NCBI GenBank assembly: GCA_946410305.1 | Contig: CAMJZV010000004.1 | Location: forward strand, 87,514-151,513 | Reading direction: 5' to 3' | DNA: 64,000 nucleotides | DNA from: an uncultured Prevotellaceae bacterium | GTDB lineage: Bacteria; Bacteroidota; Bacteroidia; Bacteroidales; Bacteroidaceae | In this document: positions 32,927-40,286 of the stretch, piece after piece | Numbering within the stretch: position 1 is the first letter of the stretch | How the letters are laid out: the number at the start of each line of letters is the position of its first letter | Translations under genes and position numbers: made by a program | The notes under the pieces: generated by a model | What the model was told of the DNA's origin: nothing | Databases searched by the model: none | The model's input: only the letters and a program-made list of their open reading frames with translations

Positions 32927-34871
32927 GCGCTTCCAACTCTTCCGAAAGACGCTCCCAGCGCTCCACCTCTTCGTCGAGTGCCTTCTTGGTAGAGGTATAT
33001 TCCGTGACGAGCGTCATGTCTGCAGCATTCTCAGGCACCATCAGCAAGTCGTCAAGCTCCTTCAGACGGCGCTCCATATCGCTGATTTTGCGCTCTGACT
33101 CCTCCACAGCCTTCTCGGCCTTGCGCAAGCGTTTCTGCTGTTCCTTGTGGGCGGTATAATCAGTCTTTGGGGCTTTCGTGGGTTCGATGGGCTTAGTGGG
33201 CTTGATGGATTGCCCATTAACCCCATTAACCCCATTAGACCCATTAGCCCCATCTATCTTAGCCCCATTACGATGGCTCTCAATCCAGTCATACACACCA
33301 CCAAGGTGCTCTCTGACCTTGCCGCCACCAAACTCATAGACCTTGCTGACCAAGCCATCCAGGAACTCACGATCGTGGCTGACGATGATAGCGGTACCGT
33401 CAAAGGCTCGGATAGCCTCTTTCAGCACATCCTTCGACGGCATATCCAGATGGTTGGTAGGCTCGTCGAGAATCAGCAGGTTGACAGGTTCCAACAGCAG
33501 ACGAATCATCGCCAGACGGCTACGCTCACCACCGCTGAGCACCTTGACTTTCTTGTCTGACGCCTCGCCACCAAACATGAAGGCACCGAGTATATCGTTG
33601 ATTCTCAGGCGCACCTCGCCTTTAGCCACGTTATCTATCGTCTGGAACACGGTCAGCTCCTCGTCCAACAGCTGTGCCTGGTTCTGAGCGAAATAGCCTA
33701 TCTGGATATTGTGTCCCACCTTCAGGTGTCCATCAAACGGTATCTCACCCATGATGCACTTCACCAGCGTAGACTTACCCTCACCATTCTTACCCACAAA
33801 GGCCACCTTCTCGCCACGCTTGATGGTCAGGTTGACATTCGAGAAGACGGTATGAGCGCCATAGTCCTTGCGGACATCCTCGCAGATAATAGGATAGTCG
33901 CCACTACGCAGACAGGGCGGGAATTTCAGACGCAGGGCAGAGTTGTCGACCTCATCGACCTCGATGGGCACTATCTTCTCCAGCTGCTTTACCTTCTGCT
34001 GCACCTGCACTGCCTTGGTGGCCTGATAGCGGAAGCGCTCTATGAACTGGCGCATCTCCTGAATCTCCTTCTGCTGGTTCTCGTAGGCGCGCAACTGCTG
34101 TTCACGACGCTCCTTGCGCAACACGACATACTCGTCGTACTTCACCTTGTAGTCCACAATCTGGCCACAGGAAATCTCCAGCGTACGATTGGTGACATTG
34201 TTGATGAAGGCACGGTCGTGAGAGACCAGCACCACTGCTTTTGCCGACTGTGCCAACCACTGCTCCAGCCACTGTATAGACTCAATATCCAGATGGTTGG
34301 TGGGCTCGTCGAGCAATAAGACGTCAGGTTTCTGCAACAGGATCTTGGCCAACTCGATACGCATGCGCCAGCCTCCTGAGAACTCGCTGGTGGGACGCTC
34401 CAGGTCAGAACGTTCGAAGCCCAGACCCATCAAGGTGCGCTCCAGCTCTGCCTCGCAGTTGTCGGCACCCAACATCATATAGCGCTCATGCTCCAGCGTA
34501 AACTTCTCAACCAGTGCCAGATAGCTCTCGCTCTCGTAATCCGTGCGCTCAGCCAGCTGCTGGTTCAATGCGTCGACCTTGGCTTTCAGCTCCGTCACAT
34601 GGGAGAAAGCCTTCTGGGCTTCCTGACGAACGGTAGTGTCGTCTTGCAATATCATCACCTGCGGCAGGTAGCCGATAGTGGTGTCGGAGGGTATGCTCAC
34701 CACACCCTCTGTAGGCTTCTGTTGTCCGCAGAGTATCTTCAGCAGTGTCGACTTTCCAGCACCGTTCTTACCCACAAGGGCTATACGGTCACGGTCGTTC
34801 ACCACAAAGCTGGCACCTGCAAACAGAGGCTTCACGCCAAATTCTACGCGTAAGGACTCTACTGATATCAT
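32919..34871 (-). CDS. ABC-F family ATPase
   Basis: Ribosome-associated ABC-F protein, 650 aa, soluble. Two ABC cassettes: Walker A GKNGAGKST (about 34) and GKNGEGKST (about 360); signatures SGGWRMR and SGGERSR; Walker B LLLDEPTNHLD and LILDEPTNHLD; between them the charged helical ABC-F linker (RKERREQQLRAYENQQKEIQ). A C-terminal coiled-coil domain follows (KRLRKAEKAVEESERKI). The loop before it contains an Asn-Gly repeat encoded by a 9-bp tandem repeat (33211-33270). It may act in translation quality control (Uup/YdiF-like); antibiotic protection is not implied by sequence. Confidence 0.92.
   Translation of the reverse strand: MISVESLRVEFGVKPLFAGASFVVNDRDRIALVGKNGAGKSTLLKILCGQQKPTEGVVSIPSDTTIGYLPQVMILQDDTTVRQEAQKAFSHVTELKAKVDALNQQLAERTDYESESYLALVEKFTLEHERYMMLGADNCEAELERTLMGLGFERSDLERPTSEFSGGWRMRIELAKILLQKPDVLLLDEPTNHLDIESIQWLEQWLAQSAKAVVLVSHDRAFINNVTNRTLEISCGQIVDYKVKYDEYVVLRKERREQQLRAYENQQKEIQEMRQFIERFRYQATKAVQVQQKVKQLEKIVPIEVDEVDNSALRLKFPPCLRSGDYPIICEDVRKDYGAHTVFSNVNLTIKRGEKVAFVGKNGEGKSTLVKCIMGEIPFDGHLKVGHNIQIGYFAQNQAQLLDEELTVFQTIDNVAKGEVRLRINDILGAFMFGGEASDKKVKVLSGGERSRLAMIRLLLEPVNLLILDEPTNHLDMPSKDVLKEAIRAFDGTAIIVSHDREFLDGLVSKVYEFGGGKVREHLGGVYDWIESHRNGAKIDGANGSNGVNGVNGQSIKPTKPIEPTKAPKTDYTAHKEQQKRLRKAEKAVEESERKISDMERRLKELDDLLMVPENAADMTLVTEYTSTKKALDEEVERWERLSEELEALS
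33211..33270. repeat. In-frame 9-bp repeat in the ABC-F gene
   Basis: AATGGGGTT-type units (minus) code for NGA-NGS-NGV-NGV-NGQ in the linker between the second ATPase cassette and the C-terminal coiled coil. Confidence 0.8.
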
Positions 34872-34900
34872 TTCTCTTCCTTATTCTTTTTTTGAACGTG

Positions 34901-34908
34901 CAAAGTTA
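34901..34908 (-). promoter_or_regulatory. -7 box of the ABC-F promoter
   Basis: TAACTTTG on the minus strand, 30 bp before ATG 34871. Confidence 0.65.
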
Positions 34909-34993
34909 CGAATAAGTCAGCGAAATGCCAAATTTATCGGGATTTTTTTCTTATATTTACTCAACTTTCGCAAGCCCTGCTTGCTCAGTCTCG

Positions 34994-35110
34994 TAAGGGG
35001 CAAGGAGCAAGGGGCAAGAGAATAGATGATAAACGTAGAAAACGGAGGGATGAAGCGGCATAGAAGGGGAATGACTAACCTCTTGCCCCATGCTCCATGC
35101 CCCTTGCCCC
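34994..35110. repeat. Inverted pair of GGGGCAAG microrepeats
   Basis: 34994-35020 carries GGGGCAAG/GGAGCAAG units; 35081-35110 carries the inverted equivalents (CTTGCCCC, ATGCTCC). Between them lie 60 bp without a gene. The arms pair imperfectly. The whole spacer 34909-35158 contains nothing else recognisable. Confidence 0.7.
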
Positions 35111-35158
35111 AAGAAAAGTGGAGCATGTGAAACATGCGAAACTTGAATTATATTTATA

Positions 35159-35716
35159 CTATTTTTCGAAATGCTGGTAGTCTTTCAGCGAGCGCCATGC
35201 CCCACCCCAGCGGAATCCACGCTCCGTAAACAGCCGATAGCAGAGGTCTTGACGGGTTATCTTGTACTTGAACTGCTTGCTACGGTCCACATAGGGTTTG
35301 CCTGTCGCAGGCTGAATGAGCAGGGTGCCGTCTTTCTTGCGTCTGACACAGGGGTTGTAGAGCGGATTGATGTCGATGGCCAGACCCTGCGCATGCTTCG
35401 ACAGTTTTGTACTGCCTTCCACCACGCGATAGCAGTAGCACGAGGTGTTGTTGGCACGCATGGAACGCTCGTCATCGTTGCCATATTCCGAGATAGGACG
35501 GATGCGCTCAATGGGATATTTTGCATTATAAAGTTCTTCAAAGATTTCTCGCAAATCACTGGCTATCACTTTATTACAAATCAACTCTCCATACTGCTTC
35601 TTCCCCTGAAAATCCACATACTGAACTCTCAGCGTATCCAACTGCACCTGCTGACCATACGCGCAAACGGCCACCAGCCACAGTCCTACAGTTCCCAACA
35701 ACTTCCTCGTCTTCAT
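35159..35716 (-). CDS. Secreted M15 family peptidase (D-Ala-D-Ala carboxypeptidase-like)
   Basis: Zinc peptidase predicted to trim peptidoglycan peptides in the periplasm. It is 185 aa with a signal peptide (to about 21, AYGQ). Zinc and catalytic residues are visible in SKHAQGLAIDINPLYNP (H and D) and WGGAWRSLKDYQHFEK (final H). The 'WGG.W....D..HFE' end is typical of M15C/VanY-like enzymes from Bacteroidota. It has its own promoter and no operon partner. Confidence 0.87.
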   Translation of the reverse strand: MKTRKLLGTVGLWLVAVCAYGQQVQLDTLRVQYVDFQGKKQYGELICNKVIASDLREIFEELYNAKYPIERIRPISEYGNDDERSMRANNTSCYCYRVVEGSTKLSKHAQGLAIDINPLYNPCVRRKKDGTLLIQPATGKPYVDRSKQFKYKITRQDLCYRLFTERGFRWGGAWRSLKDYQHFEK

Positions 35717-35724
35717 TGCTACTG

Positions 35725-35732
35725 CAAAGGTA
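35725..35732 (-). promoter_or_regulatory. -7 box of the M15 peptidase promoter
   Basis: TACCTTTG on the minus strand, close to ATG 35716, giving a very short leader. Confidence 0.6.
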
Positions 35733-35796
35733 CAAAAAATCTACGAGACACGCAAATAAACAGGGTATTTTCCGTAATATTCTGGTACATTTTATT

Positions 35797-36012
35797 CTTA
35801 CGTTCTTACTTCTTACTTCTTACTTTTTCCCAAAATTTAGTGGAAAATGAGAAGATGAAGAAGGAAAACAGAAGGAAAGAGAGATGAAAATATATATAGT
35901 TAATATATTATTCAGATATTATATAATATTATAATATTATATAATATCTGATATAAGGCTCTGCACAATCAAAAATCACCAAAAAGTAAGAAGTAAGAAG
36001 TAAGAACGTAAG
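35797..36012. mobile_element. 216-bp element with 32-bp perfect inverted ends and a central 40-bp palindrome
   Basis: The ends 35797-35828 and 35981-36012 are exact reverse complements over 32 bp and consist of heptamer units (GTAAGAA). At the centre 35912-35951 is a perfect 40-bp palindrome made of A and T except for its outer CAG/CTG. There is no gene inside. The plan resembles a MITE or other non-autonomous element, but no transposase is seen and no target-site duplication could be defined, so this class is an inference. Confidence 0.55.
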
Positions 36013-36152
36013 ATAGGACAATCAAGTTCGTTTTTGATAGCAAAACCCTCGCAGGAGCGGCCTTTGGAATTTTTCGTAAAAATCAGGCGAAAAATACCCC
36101 TCAAAATGGCGGTTTTCCAGGCGGAAAAATTGGCGAACACCTTTTTTATTAG

Positions 36153-36160
36153 TAACTTTG
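36153..36160 (+). promoter_or_regulatory. Orphan -7 box pointing into the 21-bp repeat array
   Basis: TAACTTTG on plus, 43 bp before the tandem repeat at 36203, with no plus-strand gene behind it. It could drive a small RNA antisense to the malQ 3' end, or be left over from a lost gene. Confidence 0.4.
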
Positions 36161-36202
36161 CACCATCAACCAGAGGCATTGCTCACCCCCGACCGCGGCT
36201 CA

Positions 36203-36286
36203 GCCTGATACGCGCACAGGCAAGCCTAATACGGGAGCGTATAAGCCTAATACGGACGCGTATAAGCCTAATACGGACGCGTATAA
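36203..36286. repeat. Four 21-bp tandem repeats behind malQ
   Basis: Units start at 36203, 36224, 36245 and 36266; the last two are identical, the first is the most divergent. The unit begins GCCTAATACGGACGCG and contains ACGCGT. The array starts 5 bp after the malQ stop. Confidence 0.9.
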
Positions 36287-36291
36287 GGCTA

Positions 36292-38880
36292 TTAACGGCG
36301 AGAGCGCTGAATCATGGTACGCATCTTCGTGTTGAACTTCGTGGCCTGAAGGAGTTCTTCGATGGTCAGGTGCATGCGGTACTGCCAACGGTTGTAGGCG
36401 TCGCTAGGCGTGTTGACACGCTCCTCGTCAGGACGCTTCGAACGCAGCTCGCCATCCATGGCCAGCCAATCCTGAAGCTGCAGGATGCAGAGCATGGAGG
36501 GACAATACAAGTGGCGGGCGATGATTTCCTCAGCAAGGTGGGCAGGCAACTGCTCTGGTGCCCTACCCTCCTTCTGCAACATGGTGACGTAGTAGCGCTG
36601 ACGACGCTCCGGCTGTTGTTGCCACCAGAGGCGCAGAGGCGTCATGTCGTGGGTAGCAACGGTACAGACACTGCGAATGGGGTTGGCCTCCAGGTGACTG
36701 TATTCGAAGCCCTGCTGCTTGGGCAACTGCTGGATTTCGAGCGTCAGGATGCGCAACTGGTCAAGAACGGGTTCCACGCAGTCGGGCAACATCCCTAAGT
36801 CTTCCGCACAGAAGAGCATGCGTGAGTCGCCCATCATAGCAGGCAGCCGGTGCAGGGCCTGCTGTCCCCAGAAGAACGAGTGGCGCTGGTAGAAGTAGTT
36901 GTTGTAGAGTCGCAGGTAGGCATCGCGCTCCGTATCGCTCAGTGCCTCGAAGACGGGTTCCTGCGTGGCACCGATACGTGGATGGTACATCTCCTGCTGA
37001 TGCGAATCCTCCAGGAAGAGGACGTTGCTGGCCAGCCGCATCAGTCCGTCACGTATCCACAGACTATTCTCGTCGCGACGGTCGGCAAAGAGCGTGGCAA
37101 TGCGCCGCTGGGTGGCACACTGGTCGGCAAGGTCGTAGAGGTTATAAGCCTTACGCACGAGGAAGTTGTCGCGCACATAGGCCGCATGGATGCCAAAGAG
37201 GCGGTCAACGATTCGGTCGTTGATGAACGGCTTGGTAAACAGCTCCTTACGGAAGGTCAGCCCGAAGTATTCTATCTCGTCAACGGTCAGCGGCAAGGCT
37301 GGCGAGAAATGACCCAGCACACCATCGACAGCCTCTACAGGAATCTCCCAGATGCGGAAATAGCCCAGCACGTGGTCAATGCGCAGAGCGTCGAAATACT
37401 GCGAGAGACGGCTAAGACGAAGCCTTAGCATACGGAAAAGCCCCTCGTTCCAGTCGTAGGTAGGGAAGCCCCAGTTGTGTCCATGCTGTGAGAAGTTGTC
37501 AGGTGGCGAACCAGCCTGTGCGTCGAGGTGGAAGAGTTCTGGGTGCTTGCGCGTCTCCACGCTGTCGCGATGGACACCAATGGGCAGGTCGCCCTTCAGC
37601 ACCACACCCTGCTGGCGGGCATAGTCGGCAGCAGCCGTCAACTGTTGGTGCAACAGGTACTGCACAAAACTCACGTAGTCGAGTGCCTCTTGGCGATATT
37701 CTGCATAGTCAGGGAGCCAGTCGGCATTAGCCTCGCAGAATGCTTTACACTCCTTTGTTGCCAGCACCGTCTTGCCCTGCTCCTCAAAGAGTTCCTGTAG
37801 GTATTCTGACTTCACGCGGTCTACGGCCTCATAGTCACTATAGTGCAAGGCATTGAGCTCCTGACGGCGACGCAGAAACTGCGTCATCTTCGCCTTCGAG
37901 CGCAGGGTTCCTGCCGCCTCCAAATCGATATAGTGCGGATGGAGGGCAAAGAAACTGGTGATGTTATAAGGACAGGAGTCTGACCAGTGGTGGTTCGTCG
38001 TGGTGTCGTTGACAGGCAACAGCTGGACGACCTTCATACCCGTTGCCACTACCCAGTCCACCAAGCGTCTGAGGTCGCCAAAGTCGCCCACGCCATAGCT
38101 ATGCTCACTGCGCAGGGCAAAGACAGGCACACTGACACCAGCCAGTCGCCACGAGGCTTCACAGAGGCGCAAGGGTTCGCCATAGAGCACCAGCACCTGC
38201 CCGTCGGTCAGCTCGTCAGAGATAACACGATTGTCGCCCTCTTCCCAAGCCACAAGGGCATGCGTCTTGACGTCCACCACCACATATTTATATTCTACGG
38301 GCATCAGCCAACCCATGGCATCCACCGTCAGCATCCATTCGCCATTACCCACATATTGCATCTGCAGGTAGCGCGACGTATTCCACGAACCGATGGATGG
38401 ATGACTGCCGCAGACAGCAACAGCCTGTCCTTGAAGCAGTTGGGGCGCAGAGACGCGAAACAGCACGGTACGACGGAACAATGGCAGGCGAGCAGCCTCA
38501 ACTTCCTCGCCACGATGGCCGTGCACAGTGGTCAGATAGGCATCACTGTAGAGGTGGTAAGGCAATGGACGGTCGCGCCACTGATCAGGGAACACGTAGT
38601 CCTTGGATGCATCGAAATGATACTTTCTGGGCACCAGTGTCCACTCGCGACGTAGCACCTCACCCTCCCCGTTTTCTACCTGATAATGGTATTCTATGTG
38701 CGACAGCGGATGATGTCTGCTAACCAGTGCAGCAGTCTCCAGCACCCACAGCTGACCATCCTCGGTCTGCATGAGCAGATTCTGCTGTCTGCTGCTGCCG
38801 TCCTGACTGTGATAACAGATGACTACATGCATGCTTTCACCCCATGCTGTATTATAGTTTATCGTGAATTTCAGTTTCAT
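36292..38880 (-). CDS. malQ: 4-alpha-glucanotransferase (GH77) with N-terminal CBM20 domains
   Basis: Disproportionating enzyme for malto-oligosaccharides and starch. It is 862 aa from MKLKFTINYNTAWGESM. Two starch-binding CBM20-like modules occupy about 1-250 (VAVCGSHPSIGSWNTSRYLQ is the clearest). The GH77 barrel follows: RIDHVLGYFRIWEIP (nucleophile Asp), FCAEDLGMLPDCV (acid/base Glu) and VATHDMTPLRLWW (third carboxylate). The -7 box at 38899-38906 excludes an ATG at 38901 and supports 38880. No signal peptide, so cytoplasmic. Divergent from mltG. Confidence 0.93.
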   Translation of the reverse strand: MKLKFTINYNTAWGESMHVVICYHSQDGSSRQQNLLMQTEDGQLWVLETAALVSRHHPLSHIEYHYQVENGEGEVLRREWTLVPRKYHFDASKDYVFPDQWRDRPLPYHLYSDAYLTTVHGHRGEEVEAARLPLFRRTVLFRVSAPQLLQGQAVAVCGSHPSIGSWNTSRYLQMQYVGNGEWMLTVDAMGWLMPVEYKYVVVDVKTHALVAWEEGDNRVISDELTDGQVLVLYGEPLRLCEASWRLAGVSVPVFALRSEHSYGVGDFGDLRRLVDWVVATGMKVVQLLPVNDTTTNHHWSDSCPYNITSFFALHPHYIDLEAAGTLRSKAKMTQFLRRRQELNALHYSDYEAVDRVKSEYLQELFEEQGKTVLATKECKAFCEANADWLPDYAEYRQEALDYVSFVQYLLHQQLTAAADYARQQGVVLKGDLPIGVHRDSVETRKHPELFHLDAQAGSPPDNFSQHGHNWGFPTYDWNEGLFRMLRLRLSRLSQYFDALRIDHVLGYFRIWEIPVEAVDGVLGHFSPALPLTVDEIEYFGLTFRKELFTKPFINDRIVDRLFGIHAAYVRDNFLVRKAYNLYDLADQCATQRRIATLFADRRDENSLWIRDGLMRLASNVLFLEDSHQQEMYHPRIGATQEPVFEALSDTERDAYLRLYNNYFYQRHSFFWGQQALHRLPAMMGDSRMLFCAEDLGMLPDCVEPVLDQLRILTLEIQQLPKQQGFEYSHLEANPIRSVCTVATHDMTPLRLWWQQQPERRQRYYVTMLQKEGRAPEQLPAHLAEEIIARHLYCPSMLCILQLQDWLAMDGELRSKRPDEERVNTPSDAYNRWQYRMHLTIEELLQATKFNTKMRTMIQRSRR

Positions 38881-38898
38881 GGTTTTGCAACTTTTCTG

Positions 38899-38906
38899 CA
38901 AAAGTA
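38899..38906 (-). promoter_or_regulatory. -7 box of the malQ promoter
   Basis: TACTTTTG on the minus strand, 19 bp before ATG 38880. Confidence 0.65.
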
Positions 38907-38910
38907 CGAA

Positions 38911-38946
38911 ATAATTATGAATTATGCATTATGAATTATGAATTAT
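38911..38946. repeat. Heptanucleotide repeat between divergent malQ and mltG promoters
   Basis: Five units of AATTATG (one CATTATG) on plus, ending at the mltG -7 box, so the array occupies the upstream promoter region of both genes. Confidence 0.85.
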
Positions 38947-38950
38947 TTTG

Positions 38951-38958
38951 TATCTTTG
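38951..38958 (+). promoter_or_regulatory. -7 box of the mltG promoter
   Basis: TATCTTTG, 26 bp before ATG 38984; excludes the in-frame codon at 38948. Confidence 0.65.
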
Positions 38959-38983
38959 CACCCGATTAAACACACACAGAACA

Positions 38984-40009
38984 ATGAAGAAATTAGATTC
39001 ACGAGCCTACTTATACATCGCACTGGCAGGACTGGTGCTGATACTGGTGCTGAGCGTCACCTATATGCTTACCCCCGTTTCGAAAGCCGACCAGACGCAG
39101 TATGTGTATATCGACGAGGACGACACGCAGGACTCAGTCATCGCCAAGGTAGGAGCCTTCGGCCACACGGCAGGCATGACAGGCCTGAGCATGCTGATTC
39201 GCCACAGCAGCTACGACAAGCACATCCGTACAGGGCGCTACGCCATAGAGCCCAGCGAGGGAGCCTTCACCGTATTCCGCCACCTGAAGAACGGCCGACA
39301 GGTAAGCATGACGCTGACCATCCCCGAAGTGCGCACCATGGACCGACTGGCTGCCGTTTTGGGAAGGAAGCTGATGCTTGACAGCGCTACCATCGCTACG
39401 GCACTCTACGACCAGGAAACCTGTCAGCAGCTGGGTTACGACACCTGCACCATCGCTGCCATGTTCGTGCCCAACAGCTACGATATCTATTGGAACGTAT
39501 CGCTCGACAAGTTCCTGCTACGCATGCAGCGTGAGCACGACCGCTTCTGGAAGGGCGACCGCGAACAGAAGGCCGCACGCATGCAGCTGACACCCGAGGA
39601 GGTATGCACCCTGGCCAGCATCATTGACGAGGAGACGGCCAACAACGCCGAGAAGCCCATGATAGCCGGCATGTACCTGAATCGCCTGCACGAGCCCATG
39701 CCCCTGCAGGCCGATCCCACCATCAAGTTTGCACTGAAACAGTTTGAGCTGAAGCGCATCTACAACAAGCTGCTCGACGTGGAGAGTCCCTACAATACGT
39801 ATCGCAACGAGGGATTACCCCCAGGCCCCATCAAGATAGCCTCCGTCAAGGGCATCGATGCCGTGCTCAACTACGTCCACCACGACTACCTATACATGTG
39901 CGCGAAGGAGGATTTCTCTGGTACCCACAACTTTGCGCGTACCTACAAGGAGCACCTGCAGAATGCAGCGCGCTATACGAAAGCACTCAACGAACGAGGA
40001 ATAGAATAG
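38984..40009 (+). CDS. mltG: Endolytic transglycosylase MltG
   Basis: Membrane-anchored lytic transglycosylase that cuts nascent glycan strands and limits their length. It is 341 aa. One N-terminal membrane helix (AYLYIALAGLVLILVLSVTYML) is followed by a LysM-like subdomain and the YceG catalytic domain, with the catalytic Glu in ASIIDEETANNAEKPMIAGM and the conserved YLNRLHEPMPLQADPTIKFA and GLPPGPIKIAS. Residues near the C-terminus (DYLYMCAKEDFSGTHNFART) are typical. Monocistronic. Confidence 0.93.
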   Translation: MKKLDSRAYLYIALAGLVLILVLSVTYMLTPVSKADQTQYVYIDEDDTQDSVIAKVGAFGHTAGMTGLSMLIRHSSYDKHIRTGRYAIEPSEGAFTVFRHLKNGRQVSMTLTIPEVRTMDRLAAVLGRKLMLDSATIATALYDQETCQQLGYDTCTIAAMFVPNSYDIYWNVSLDKFLLRMQREHDRFWKGDREQKAARMQLTPEEVCTLASIIDEETANNAEKPMIAGMYLNRLHEPMPLQADPTIKFALKQFELKRIYNKLLDVESPYNTYRNEGLPPGPIKIASVKGIDAVLNYVHHDYLYMCAKEDFSGTHNFARTYKEHLQNAARYTKALNERGIE

Positions 40010-40286
40010 ACAAAGAAAATGCCCCCTACTTCACAGTGGAGGACATCCTATCTCATTTAGGTATTAGTCTTTTAAGGTAAAAAGATTGTATTCAGGATAA
40101 CGTTGCAAAGATAATTGATTTACGTCAATTCTCCAAGCGTTTTTATAATTTTAACACTATAAAAACGAAAAAAATTAAAATCGACCCATCATCTCTTCAT
40201 AAAACAGAGAGAAAAAACTGCATTTTATTTTGGTTTTTACTCGACATTTAGTACCTTTGCAGACAAAATACACATTAATATATTTT
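40010..40286. other. Intergenic region between mltG and glnS
   Basis: 277 bp with no gene. It contains the glnS promoter (40229-40259). A minus-strand TATCTTTG at 40113-40106 has no minus-strand gene behind it and would run antisense into mltG. No terminator hairpin was seen for mltG. Confidence 0.6.
40229..40259 (+). promoter_or_regulatory. glnS promoter
   Basis: TTTG at 40229-40232 and TACCTTTG at 40252-40259, 19 bp apart: the best consensus match in the window. It sets the start at ATG 40287. Confidence 0.75.

Noticed and set aside
36203..36286. CRISPR array
   Set aside because: The 21-bp units are directly adjacent with no spacers, and no cas gene is present.
36034..36798. Plus-strand frame containing repeated SLIRTRI heptads
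   Set aside because: It is the translation of the 21-bp repeat plus antisense of malQ; no family match and malQ is clearly coding on minus.
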